DNA of 16,812 nt from JBFKOL01 sp041628815. Lineage in GTDB: Bacteria; Bacteroidota; Bacteroidia; Chitinophagales; Saprospiraceae. The position numbers and the translations under genes are program-made. The DNA is taken from assembly GCA_041628815.1 (NCBI GenBank), contig JBFKOL010000057.1:1-16812 (forward strand). The letters are read 5' to 3'. The notes beneath the pieces are model-generated. The model was not told where the DNA came from, searched no databases, and saw only the letters and a program-made list of their open reading frames with translations. Positions 7,367 to 14,335 of this stretch are shown piece after piece. Position 1 is the first letter of the stretch; each line of letters starts with the position of its first letter.

Positions 7367-8665
7367 TTACCTGAAGTGGACTGCCTTCACCGGTGTTATT
7401 TGTGTCACCAATGTACTGGGTAAGACAAGGAATAAAAGGATGACCACAATGCTTCCTACATTGATGAGTAAAATCACCGGAATATTGAATTCTATCGGTA
7501 CCGTGGATAGGTAATAATCCTGTTCGCGTAGTTTAAATATCCCCGTATATCTCTGTATCAGGCAAAGAGTGATGGCCAGCATGTTACCGATGACCAATCC
7601 TCTTCCTATGATCACCCCGGCATTGTAAAGAAAGATCCTGCGGATGGACCAATTGGTGGCACCCATTGTTTTCAGTATGCCGATCATCTGAACACGTTCC
7701 AGTACGAAAATCAATAAAGCCGTGACCATGTTGATAACTGCCACAAGGATCATTAAAATATATATCACGCGTTCATTGATGTTTTGAAGATCCAGCCATT
7801 CAAAAATTTGAAAAAACTTGGACCTAATGGACTGTGTAGTAAGATGTCCCAATTCACCGGTCAGTTCTTCAAAATATATGTAGTCGTTCAAAATGGCAAG
7901 ATCATCGAGGTCATCAATATATACTTCGTATCCACTGATCATATCCGCTTCCCACTCCAGAATATCCTGAAGTATCCTCATGTCCACAAGCGCAAATCGC
8001 TGATCGTATTCTTCCAGGCCTGTCTTGTAAATACCGCTTATCGTAAACGCTCGCTTGATCTGTTCACCTTCCAATATGAAATGCAGGATTACACGTTGAC
8101 CCACTTCAAAGTTCATTCTCTTTGCGGTTTGTTCGGATATCACCAGGTCCCTGGACGCATTGTCGGCCTCAAAGGATATGAATTTACCCTCCCTGATGAA
8201 CTCAGCAATCCTCTCCACATCAAAATCCCGCCTGATTCCTTTAAGCAACAATCCTTCAAAATTGGTTTGAGAAGATACAATTCCGGGAACGATGATGAAT
8301 GGTTCTACGGCGCTAACTCCGCCTTTGGATGTTTGAATGGAGCCAATATCTGGCTTCATGAAGCCTCTCACTTGGTGGGTTACTTTGTCCATTTTCAGGA
8401 GCCTGTCCACCAGATCTTCTCGGTCCTCGATGGGTATCAGTTCAAATGTATCAGTCGAGTTGCCATCGGTGATATGAATATGTCCCCAAAAACTGAACAC
8501 CTTAGAGGATATCTGATTCTTGAAGCCCGTAATGACCGAAGAGGTCATAATCATCACAACGACCGATAAGGCAACCGCTACCACCGCTACGCGTATGATC
8601 ATGGCAGAGAATTTCTTCTCACCAGATACCCCGATGCGATATGCTATGAATCTTTCAAAATTCAT
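7367..8665 (-). CDS. FtsX-like ABC transporter permease (LolC/LolE-type)
   Basis: Inner-membrane permease of 432 residues with the LolC/LolE/MacB layout. TM1 is at about 21-44, followed by a large periplasmic domain (about 45-295), then TM2 (299-322), TM3 (345-370) and TM4 (396-420). The cytoplasmic coupling segment ERVQMIGILKTMGATNWSIR (about 323-342) is the FtsX-family signature. The architecture points to lipoprotein release to the outer membrane with a LolD ATPase, but no ATPase gene is adjacent. Bacteroidota carry several such permeases, so the exact substrate is uncertain. It is divergent from tyrS and convergent with infC, 82 bp away. ATG at 8665 is chosen because it begins the usual MNFERFIAYR opening and sits just after a full promoter match. 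Confidence 0.88.
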   Translation of the reverse strand: MNFERFIAYRIGVSGEKKFSAMIIRVAVVAVALSVVVMIMTSSVITGFKNQISSKVFSFWGHIHITDGNSTDTFELIPIEDREDLVDRLLKMDKVTHQVRGFMKPDIGSIQTSKGGVSAVEPFIIVPGIVSSQTNFEGLLLKGIRRDFDVERIAEFIREGKFISFEADNASRDLVISEQTAKRMNFEVGQRVILHFILEGEQIKRAFTISGIYKTGLEEYDQRFALVDMRILQDILEWEADMISGYEVYIDDLDDLAILNDYIYFEELTGELGHLTTQSIRSKFFQIFEWLDLQNINERVIYILMILVAVINMVTALLIFVLERVQMIGILKTMGATNWSIRRIFLYNAGVIIGRGLVIGNMLAITLCLIQRYTGIFKLREQDYYLSTVPIEFNIPVILLINVGSIVVILLFLVLPSTLVTQITPVKAVHFR

Positions 8666-8675
8666 TTCGGTCAGT

Positions 8676-8703
8676 CAAAGATACGCGGATTAAAACAGAT
8701 CAA
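8676..8703 (-). promoter_or_regulatory. Promoter of the LolC/E-like permease gene
   Basis: On the minus strand TTG (8701-8703), 17 bp, then TATCTTTG (8676-8683): a full match to the Bacteroidota TTG-N17-TAnnTTTG promoter. Transcription should begin near 8671, only about 5-7 nt before the ATG at 8665, so the leader is too short for a Shine-Dalgarno site. Confidence 0.7.
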
Positions 8704-8708
8704 AATTC

Positions 8709-8716
8709 TACTTTTG
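8709..8716 (+). promoter_or_regulatory. -7 promoter element of tyrS
   Basis: TACTTTTG matches TAnnTTTG and lies 16 bp before the tyrS ATG at 8733, predicting a leader of about 11-13 nt. It stands 5 bp from the -33 box of the divergent permease promoter, so the two polymerase sites overlap and may compete. No clear -33 TTG is seen for this one. Confidence 0.6.
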
Positions 8717-8732
8717 CACAAAACGGTCACCG

Positions 8733-10007
8733 ATGGAATTTATTGACGAATTGAGGTGGAGAGGAATGCTGCATGACATGACACCAGGCGCTGAAGTAGA
8801 ACTGGCTGCAGGAATGAGTACAGGATACATCGGATTTGATCCAACGGCTCCGTCATTGACCATTGGTAATTATGTCCAAATCATGTTGCTTTCATTCTGG
8901 CAAAAATCAGGACACCGGCCTATATTCCTTCTTGGCGGCGCTACGGGAAGCATTGGGGACCCATCGGGAAAAGACCAGGAACGACAACTGAAAAGTTTTG
9001 AGGAATTGAATCATAACCTTGAATTTCAAACCCTTCAAGCGCGTAAGTTTCTCAACTTCGAAAGCGGAAAAAACAAGGCACTCCTGATCAACAACATCGA
9101 TTTTTATAAGGACATGAATGTGCTCGATTTCCTGCGGGATGTCGGAAAAAATCTTACCATAAACTATATGCTGGGCAAGGAAGCAGTAAAGAAGCGCTTA
9201 GATATCGGTCTGTCCTTTACAGAATTCAGTTATCAATTACTGCAGGCTTATGACTTTCTTTGTTTGTACAAGAGTCACGATTGTCATTTTCAGATGGGCG
9301 GCTCGGATCAATGGGGAAATATCACATCAGGTACGGAATTCATCCGAAGAAACATCCCAGGAGCCAAGGCTTATGCCATTACTTCTCCACTGCTGACAAA
9401 GAGTGATGGAAAGAAGTTTGGTAAATCGGAAGAAGGAAACATTTGGCTGGATCCCGAACTAACCAGTCCTTACAAGTTTTTCCAGTTTTGGATCAATGCT
9501 GATGATGCCGATATCGGGCAGTTTTTAAGATTTTTCAGTTTCAGGTCACGGGAAGAGATCGAAACGCTTGAGAAAGATTATACGGACGACCCAAGGTTCC
9601 TTAAGAAGTTACTTGCTGAAGAACTGACCATCCGCATCCATTCGAAAGAAGATTACAGAGCCGTCGTGAATGTATCTGAAATTCTTTTCAACAAGCACTT
9701 TTCCAAGGAAAGTCTGTACGAACTGGATGAGCAATCGGTTGCTGCCATCGCCAAGGAAATACCAAGTAGACAACTTGATCCTTCATACTTGAAAAGTGGG
9801 GTTAATATCGTCGATTTGCTCGCAGATCTGACTGCAATTTCATCCAGCAAAGGAGAGGCAAGGCGAGCCATCAAAAATAATGCGATAGCAGTAAATAAAG
9901 AAAAAATATCTTCTTATGAGCACCTGGTAGATATCAATGATTTGGTAAATCACCGGTTTATCCTAATTGAGAATGGGAAAAAAAAGAAGTATATCCTGAC
10001 GGTTTGA
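8733..10007 (+). CDS. tyrS: Tyrosyl-tRNA synthetase
   Basis: Class I synthetase of 424 residues charging tRNA-Tyr in the cytoplasm. The opening FIDELRWRGMLHDMTPG is typical of bacterial TyrRS. The ATP-site motif reads TIGN (43-46), within GFDPTAPSLTIGNYV, where most TyrRS have HIGH or HIGN, so the first His is a Thr. Other hallmarks are intact: GGATGSIGDPSGK (68-80), SYQLLQAYDF (166-175), QMGGSDQWGN (187-196) and KFGKS (228-232) as the KMSKS loop. An S4 RNA-binding domain fills about 350-424. It is transcribed from its own promoter; no partner gene follows for 230 bp. Confidence 0.96.
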   Translation: MEFIDELRWRGMLHDMTPGAEVELAAGMSTGYIGFDPTAPSLTIGNYVQIMLLSFWQKSGHRPIFLLGGATGSIGDPSGKDQERQLKSFEELNHNLEFQTLQARKFLNFESGKNKALLINNIDFYKDMNVLDFLRDVGKNLTINYMLGKEAVKKRLDIGLSFTEFSYQLLQAYDFLCLYKSHDCHFQMGGSDQWGNITSGTEFIRRNIPGAKAYAITSPLLTKSDGKKFGKSEEGNIWLDPELTSPYKFFQFWINADDADIGQFLRFFSFRSREEIETLEKDYTDDPRFLKKLLAEELTIRIHSKEDYRAVVNVSEILFNKHFSKESLYELDEQSVAAIAKEIPSRQLDPSYLKSGVNIVDLLADLTAISSSKGEARRAIKNNAIAVNKEKISSYEHLVDINDLVNHRFILIENGKKKKYILTV

Positions 10008-10143
10008 CGGATATTTAACCTCACTTTAACGCCAAAGCCCCATCGGTCGGTATATTCTCTTAAATGTCAGGGTTCAATTGGTATTTTTTTAAGAGGATTT
10101 CATCGAGAAAAAACCTCCATTCATGGATTCCCGGGTTTATTGT

Positions 10144-10198
10144 ACGGACAGGCGTGTAACTTCTCCCGATTAGGTCCGTTTTTACCATACAGACGGAC
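10144..10198 (+). other. Mutually exclusive hairpin arms upstream of the small exported protein
   Basis: GTCCGT at 10174-10179 can pair with ACGGAC at 10193-10198 or with a second copy of ACGGAC at 10144-10149, but not both. This competing-stem layout recalls attenuators. Six-base stems are weak and no U-tract follows, so this is only a candidate. The rest of the 10008-10237 gap shows no gene and no full TAnnTTTG match. Confidence 0.2.
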
Positions 10199-10237
10199 GA
10201 AAAACAACCTATTCTTTAACCCTGTAAACTTCAAAAA

Positions 10238-10582
10238 ATGAATTTCAAAAAGAATCTGTTTGTTTTCGCACTTATGGCTGCCTTTGCCATGCCATCTTTT
10301 GCCAACCTCCATGCAGAAACCACGAAAAAGCCAACGAAGACTGTGTCAAAGGAAATTAAGGAAATGATCCAGGATCTGAACCTGGATATTCAAAAACTGC
10401 ACAACGAAACCATAAAGCTCAAGTTCATGGTCAATGAAAATGGAGAATTAATCGTTATCAGCACCGAAGAATCCAAGCTCGACAAAACGTTGAAGGCTGC
10501 GTTGAACTATAAAAAAGTCGATAGTGAAGGATTAACTCCGTACCATCCTTACATCGTGCCCATCAAGTTTGAGCTTACGTGA
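10238..10582 (+). CDS. Small exported protein with TonB C-terminal-like fold segment
   Basis: A 114-residue protein with a clear Sec signal peptide: Lys at 4-5, a hydrophobic run FVFALMAAFAMPSF, and cleavage probably after FANLHA near residue 26. The mature part begins with a Lys/Thr-rich stretch and a short helix (KEIKEMIQDLNLDIQKLHNE). Then comes KLKFMVNENGELIVISTEES...LKAALNYKKVD...YIVPIKFEL. That pattern (strand, Asn-Gly turn, strand, helix, strand) resembles the TonB C-terminal type repeat common in small Bacteroidota periplasmic proteins. Without the rest of TonB it cannot be a TonB; the function is unknown. The gene stands alone and ends in a strong terminator. Confidence 0.72.
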   Translation: MNFKKNLFVFALMAAFAMPSFANLHAETTKKPTKTVSKEIKEMIQDLNLDIQKLHNETIKLKFMVNENGELIVISTEESKLDKTLKAALNYKKVDSEGLTPYHPYIVPIKFELT

Positions 10583-10605
10583 TTTCGAGGTAATGTCGTC
10601 ATCAT

Positions 10606-10639
10606 TGCCACATCAATAATATCTTGATGTGGCATTTTT
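10606..10639 (+). terminator. Intrinsic terminator after the small exported protein gene
   Basis: An 11-bp perfect stem (TGCCACATCAA at 10606-10616 with TTGATGTGGCA at 10624-10634), a 7-nt loop and TTTTT at 10635-10639. The T-run is on the plus strand only, so it ends the exported-protein transcript. It abuts and overlaps the stop codon of msrB coming from the other side. Confidence 0.85.
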
Positions 10640-11162
10640 ATTTGATGTCCGTTCCCTCGGCAAGAGGCACAAAATCCAAAGAAACAGAGTTGATGCAATA
10701 TCGCAATCCCGTTGGCTTGGGACCATCCTCAAATACGTGTCCCAAATGCCCATCGCACCGGGCACAAAGCACCTCTGTTCGTTTATAGCCAATTTTGTAG
10801 TCGTAATCTTCCAAGATGAATTCTTTTTTGATAGGCTGGTAGAAGCTTGGCCATCCCGTACCGGAACGAAACTTCGTACCCGATTCAAACAAGGGTAATC
10901 CACAAGCTTTACAGGTGTAGACACCATATTTCTTGTTGTCCCACCAGGCCCCGGTGAAGGCCCTCTCTGTCCCAGCTTCACGAAGTACGTAATACTCCAT
11001 ATCACTTAACTGTGCCTTCCATTCCTCTTCAGTCTTTTCTACCTTTTCTATTTTCTCGGGCAAGTGGATATCTGCCGTAATCTCTGTCGCCTTCACATCT
11101 CGCTGGGAGGTGACAGTACACTTCACCAGGATCAAAAAGCTCAATAAAATGGTATACCTCAT
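10638..11162 (-). CDS. msrB: Exported peptide-methionine (R)-S-oxide reductase MsrB
   Basis: Repairs the R epimer of methionine sulfoxide in proteins. From ATG 11162 the product has 174 residues. The N terminus (RYTILLSFLILVKC) is a signal peptide, possibly lipoprotein-like, although Lys precedes the Cys. The MsrB domain follows: zinc-binding CKAC (84-87) and CARC (133-136), substrate-site RSGTGWPSF (99-107), GHLGHVFEDGPKPTGLRYC, and catalytic Cys156 in RYCINSVSLDF. Export implies repair of envelope proteins. An upstream ATG at 11231 in the same frame would overlap the preceding gene by 41 bp and bury the signal peptide, so 11162 is preferred. It is last in a minus-strand run rimO - membrane protein - msrB, 28 bp after its neighbour. 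Confidence 0.92.
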   Translation of the reverse strand: MRYTILLSFLILVKCTVTSQRDVKATEITADIHLPEKIEKVEKTEEEWKAQLSDMEYYVLREAGTERAFTGAWWDNKKYGVYTCKACGLPLFESGTKFRSGTGWPSFYQPIKKEFILEDYDYKIGYKRTEVLCARCDGHLGHVFEDGPKPTGLRYCINSVSLDFVPLAEGTDIK

Positions 11163-11190
11163 AGTATTTCTTTGTGTGATTATAAGATTA

Positions 11191-11640
11191 CTATTCCTCA
11201 CCCCTGAGTCGGCGGTCCTGTTTCTCAGCAATTTCTACAATTTTTCGCATTGCCCGCAAGAAAATGAGAAACAACACATAACCCATTGAAAAAACAATAT
11301 AAATCCACGCAAAAGATTTGGCTTCGAACACCGTCATGCCTGAGAACAGTGAGGCAATGGCTCCACCGACAACGACAACAACTACATAGGCAGATATTGA
11401 TCGGCCCCAGTATTTATTGGGATCTGTCGCTCCCAAACTGAGAACACTCGAGCCCACGGCATACAACAAAGTGAGCGAGGCCGATACGGTCCACGGGAAA
11501 TAGGATGCCACCGTAAATACGGCCATTTTGTCGAAGACCCAACTAAAGAAACAGAATAGCAAAATGGCACCGACGACCACACCAGCCTGCCAGAATGGAT
11601 CGATGTCCAACTCGAAGATACCGTTCTTCTTTTGCTGCAT
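11191..11640 (-). CDS. Conserved-type membrane protein with four predicted TM segments
   Basis: A 149-residue protein not recognised as a named family. Hydrophobic segments lie at about 18-36, 41-67, 80-101 and 107-130. They are separated by short polar turns (TDPNKYWGR between the second and third), and a charged cytoplasmic-looking tail follows (RKIVEIAEKQDRRLRGEE). There is no signal peptide and no catalytic motif. It sits between rimO (38 bp) and msrB (28 bp) on one strand, so it is probably in their operon. That does not reveal its job. Confidence 0.75.
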   Translation of the reverse strand: MQQKKNGIFELDIDPFWQAGVVVGAILLFCFFSWVFDKMAVFTVASYFPWTVSASLTLLYAVGSSVLSLGATDPNKYWGRSISAYVVVVVVGGAIASLFSGMTVFEAKSFAWIYIVFSMGYVLFLIFLRAMRKIVEIAEKQDRRLRGEE

Positions 11641-11678
11641 AAGTGTCTAACAAAAGCTTTGAAAATTGGTTGCAGTAA

Positions 11679-12995
11679 CTATCCGGTCTCTGCCGGTTGA
11701 CCCATCAGATCGTATTCGGTGGCATCTGTTATTTGCAACTGGCAAAAGTCTCCAAGCCTTAGATAATTACTTCGGGCATCTACCAAGACTTCATTGTCAA
11801 CTTCAGGCGAATCGAATTCAGTCCTGCCATAATAATATCCACCTTCCTTTCGGTCTATGAGTACTTTCATCTCTTTACCCACCAATGACTCGTTGTATCG
11901 CAAAGATATCTCGCGTTGAATTTCCATCAGCCGTGAAGCACGCGAAGCTTTTACTTCGGGGGGGACATCGTCTATGAACTTATGAGCTGTCGTGTTTTCC
12001 TCATGTGAGTATTGAAAAACACCCATGCGTTCAAAGCGGTGCTTGCTTACGAATTCACAAAGTTGGCTAAAGTCCGCCTCCGTTTCTCCGGGAAAACCGA
12101 CGAGAAAAGTGGTGCGCAATGCGATTCCCGGAACTTCATTTCTCACAGAAGCGACCAACTTCTCTAACTCCGACCTATCGATCTGCCTTCGCATACTTGT
12201 GAGCATGCGGTCTGAGGCGTGCTGAATAGGCATATCGAGGTAGTTGCAGATTTTTTCCTCACTTTTGATAACATCCAGCACTTCCATAGGAAATTTTGAG
12301 GGATAGGCATAGTGCAACCTAATCCATTCTATTCCTTCTACACCCGACAATGCTTTGAGTAAATCGGCCAGCCGTCTTTTCTTGTAAATGTCCAACCCGT
12401 AATAGGTGAGTTCCTGTGCAATCAGCATAATCTCCCTGACCCCGCTTTTAGCGAGATGCCTGGTCTCCACCACCAGTGATTCAATCGTTCTAGAACGGTG
12501 TTTTCCCCTCATAATCGGGATGGCGCAAAAAGAACAGGTCCTATTGCAGCCTTCGCTGATTTTCAGGTAAGCGTAGTGCGGCAAGGTGGCAATGCGCCGC
12601 TCTCCTATCAACTCATGTTTATAGTCTGCATTGAAACGTGCCAGTAGTGCCGGGAGATCCATGGTTCCGAAATAAGCGTCCACTTCAGGAATTTCTTTTT
12701 CCAGATCCTCCTTGTACCGTTGAGACAAACAGCCCGTCACGTACACCTTTTTGATCTCTCCCGCTTTTTTGCGCTCTACATTGTGCAGGATTGCATCGAT
12801 GGATTCTTCCTTGGCAAGGTCAATGAATCCGCATGTATTGATCACGACAATATCGGCCACTTCATTCCCCTCCGAGTGGAAAGCATCGATCGCATTACCC
12901 TTGAGCTGCGTGACAATCTGTTCTGAATCGACCGTGTTCTTTGAACACCCAAGCGTTATGACTTCTACTTTTTCAGCTTTAGACCTCGTCCTCAT
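11679..12995 (-). CDS. rimO: Ribosomal protein S12 methylthiotransferase RimO
   Basis: Radical-SAM enzyme that adds a methylthio group to the conserved Asp of ribosomal protein S12. The N-terminal MTTase domain carries three cluster Cys: Cys17 in LGCSKN, Cys55 in INTCGFID and Cys89 in TGCLSQRY. The radical-SAM cluster motif is Cys150-Cys154-Cys157 in EGCNRTCSFCAIPIMRGKHR. A TRAM domain closes the protein (LVGKEMKVLIDRKEGGYYYG onward). LGCSKN and FIDLAKEES favour RimO over MiaB. The same frame extends to a TTG at 13004, but that codon falls inside the -7 promoter box, so ATG 12995 (438 residues) is the better start. First gene of an apparent three-gene operon. Confidence 0.94.
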   Translation of the reverse strand: MRTRSKAEKVEVITLGCSKNTVDSEQIVTQLKGNAIDAFHSEGNEVADIVVINTCGFIDLAKEESIDAILHNVERKKAGEIKKVYVTGCLSQRYKEDLEKEIPEVDAYFGTMDLPALLARFNADYKHELIGERRIATLPHYAYLKISEGCNRTCSFCAIPIMRGKHRSRTIESLVVETRHLAKSGVREIMLIAQELTYYGLDIYKKRRLADLLKALSGVEGIEWIRLHYAYPSKFPMEVLDVIKSEEKICNYLDMPIQHASDRMLTSMRRQIDRSELEKLVASVRNEVPGIALRTTFLVGFPGETEADFSQLCEFVSKHRFERMGVFQYSHEENTTAHKFIDDVPPEVKASRASRLMEIQREISLRYNESLVGKEMKVLIDRKEGGYYYGRTEFDSPEVDNEVLVDARSNYLRLGDFCQLQITDATEYDLMGQPAETG

Positions 12996-13001
12996 AAGGT
13001 G

Positions 13002-13009
13002 CAAAGATA
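13002..13009 (-). promoter_or_regulatory. -7 promoter element of the rimO operon, near-leaderless
   Basis: Reads TATCTTTG on the minus strand, a full TAnnTTTG match. Its downstream end is 6 bp from the rimO ATG, so transcription should begin within about 1-3 nt of the start codon. No TTG is present at the usual -33 spacing. Confidence 0.6.
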
Positions 13010-13054
13010 CTGGCGGACCTGATCTTTCGTTGTTTTTTTATCAATAAGCTCATC

Positions 13055-13747
13055 ATGAAAGGCTTCGTGCTGATCATCTTTATTTGTTCCATTCAGTGGT
13101 GTAGCGCCCAGGTTGGTATCAGGGCGTACTATAATTTGAGCAACCATGCGGTGTGGTCTGAGAGCTTGTCACAGGTGAGTGGTCTCAATGAAGCTGGTAT
13201 TCATGAACGTAGCTATCATTTTGGAGTGGATTATTGGCTGCGGTTCCCCAACTTACGGTGGGAGTTTATGCCGGAAATCTCATATGAATTCTCGGATAAT
13301 ACAATAACCACTACTACAGGACAGAACAATTATAACCTAAAGCTTTATGGTCTACAACTGAATAGCCATATCTACCCCTTCGACTTCTACGGAGATTGTG
13401 AATGTCCTACTTTTTCAAAGCAGGGAGCCCTCCTGAAAAAAGGATTTTTTACAGCCGTCGGAGGTGGATTGGACTATTATTCCCATGACTGGCAAGTACA
13501 GGGTGCGCTTTTTGAAGACAATGGAACATCCCTCTCTTTACATGTAGGAGTCGGGCTAGACGTCGGTATCAGCGATCTGCTCACCCTTACGCCAATAATT
13601 TCCTATAAATGGACTCCTTCGATGTCATGGGAAGGTCTTTCAGCTTCTCACAACCTGGATCTTCCGACAAATCCTACGAGTTCAGGTGCATGGCAACAAT
13701 GGCGGCTGGGAATTCGTATTGGATTGAGAGCCGACTATCGAAAGTAA
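13055..13747 (+). CDS. Outer-membrane beta-barrel protein (porin-like family)
   Basis: A 230-residue protein with a Sec signal peptide (KGFVLIIFICSIQWCSAQ, cleavage likely after Ala18). Repeated amphipathic strands with aromatic ends follow: WEFMPEISYEF, NYNLKLYGLQLNSHIYPF, FFTAVGGGLDYYSHDW, LSLHVGVGLDVGI, LTLTPIISYKW and a final QWRLGIRIGLRADYRK. The alternating pattern, Gly-rich strand starts and a terminal strand suit a small 8-10 stranded OMP beta-barrel. The DCECP segment at about 112-116 holds two Cys. No specific function can be read. It starts 46 bp from the divergent rimO promoter and converges on the methyltransferase gene with only 5 bp between stops. Confidence 0.78.
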   Translation: MKGFVLIIFICSIQWCSAQVGIRAYYNLSNHAVWSESLSQVSGLNEAGIHERSYHFGVDYWLRFPNLRWEFMPEISYEFSDNTITTTTGQNNYNLKLYGLQLNSHIYPFDFYGDCECPTFSKQGALLKKGFFTAVGGGLDYYSHDWQVQGALFEDNGTSLSLHVGVGLDVGISDLLTLTPIISYKWTPSMSWEGLSASHNLDLPTNPTSSGAWQQWRLGIRIGLRADYRK

Positions 13748-13752
13748 AAGAC

Positions 13753-14289
13753 TCAAAGGCGATCAAGGAATGGCCCTGCAAAATGCCAGATGACAATGCC
13801 GCCACATACTGCCACATTCAGCGAATGCTTTGTCCCATACTGCATGATTTCTACACATTGATGGAGCATTTCAATAGCTGACACTGAAAGACCATCGACT
13901 TCATTTCCAAATACAAGAGCGTATTTCTTTTTTGGGTCTACAACATAGCGTCTTACTGGAATGGAAACGTCGGTTTGCTCTACCCCGATGACTTCATGCG
14001 TCCTTTGGAAAGTCCGGATTGCTTCAGTGACCTCCTCTACATATTCCCATTCAACTGAGAGCGAAGCCCCAATGGCGGTTTTCAGTATCTCCCTGTGTGG
14101 TGGTGCAGGTGTAATTCCTGTTAAGATAATCCGGTCTATGCGGAAAGCATCAGCTGTCCTGAAAAAAGCCCCTACATTAGCTCCGGACCTGATGTTGTCA
14201 AGGATGACGACAACAGGTATTTTAATTACTTTACTGTACTCGGAAGGAGACAGCCTGCCAAGTTCATCTAATTTTAGTTTACGCATCAT
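13753..14289 (-). CDS. SpoU/TrmH-family RNA 2'-O-ribose methyltransferase
   Basis: SPOUT (trefoil-knot) methyltransferase of about 178 residues. Motif 1 is LDNIRSGANVGAFFRTADAF (30-49), motif 2 FGNEVDGLS (127-135) and motif 3 SLNVAVCGGIVIWH (156-169), the knot that binds S-adenosylmethionine. The short form lacks the N-terminal substrate domain of RlmB/TsnR, so the target may be tRNA (TrmH- or TrmL-like) or rRNA; this cannot be settled here. The frame stays open to 14433 inside pyrG, but the twin ATG at 14289/14286, 46 bp after the pyrG stop, gives the usual family start. It probably forms an operon with pyrG. Confidence 0.9.
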   Translation of the reverse strand: MMRKLKLDELGRLSPSEYSKVIKIPVVVILDNIRSGANVGAFFRTADAFRIDRIILTGITPAPPHREILKTAIGASLSVEWEYVEEVTEAIRTFQRTHEVIGVEQTDVSIPVRRYVVDPKKKYALVFGNEVDGLSVSAIEMLHQCVEIMQYGTKHSLNVAVCGGIVIWHFAGPFLDRL

Positions 14290-14335
14290 TGCAGATTGTT
14301 CCGATATGGCACGATACCGGAGACAAAATTCAGAT

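Noticed and set aside
7784..8569. 261-codon plus-strand open frame antisense to the LolC/E-like permease
   Set aside because: Fully inside a gene with clear FtsX-family features on the other strand; its translation has no recognisable domain.
11163..11231. Longer start for msrB
   Set aside because: It would overlap the membrane-protein gene by 41 bp and place a signal peptide in the interior; ATG 11162 fits better.
11681..11695. CCGG-6-CCGG symmetry at the rimO 3' end as a terminator
   Set aside because: Four-base stem inside coding sequence with no following T-run, and the next gene appears co-transcribed.
12996..13004. TTG start of rimO at 13004
   Set aside because: The codon is part of the TATCTTTG -7 box, so it would not be in the transcript.
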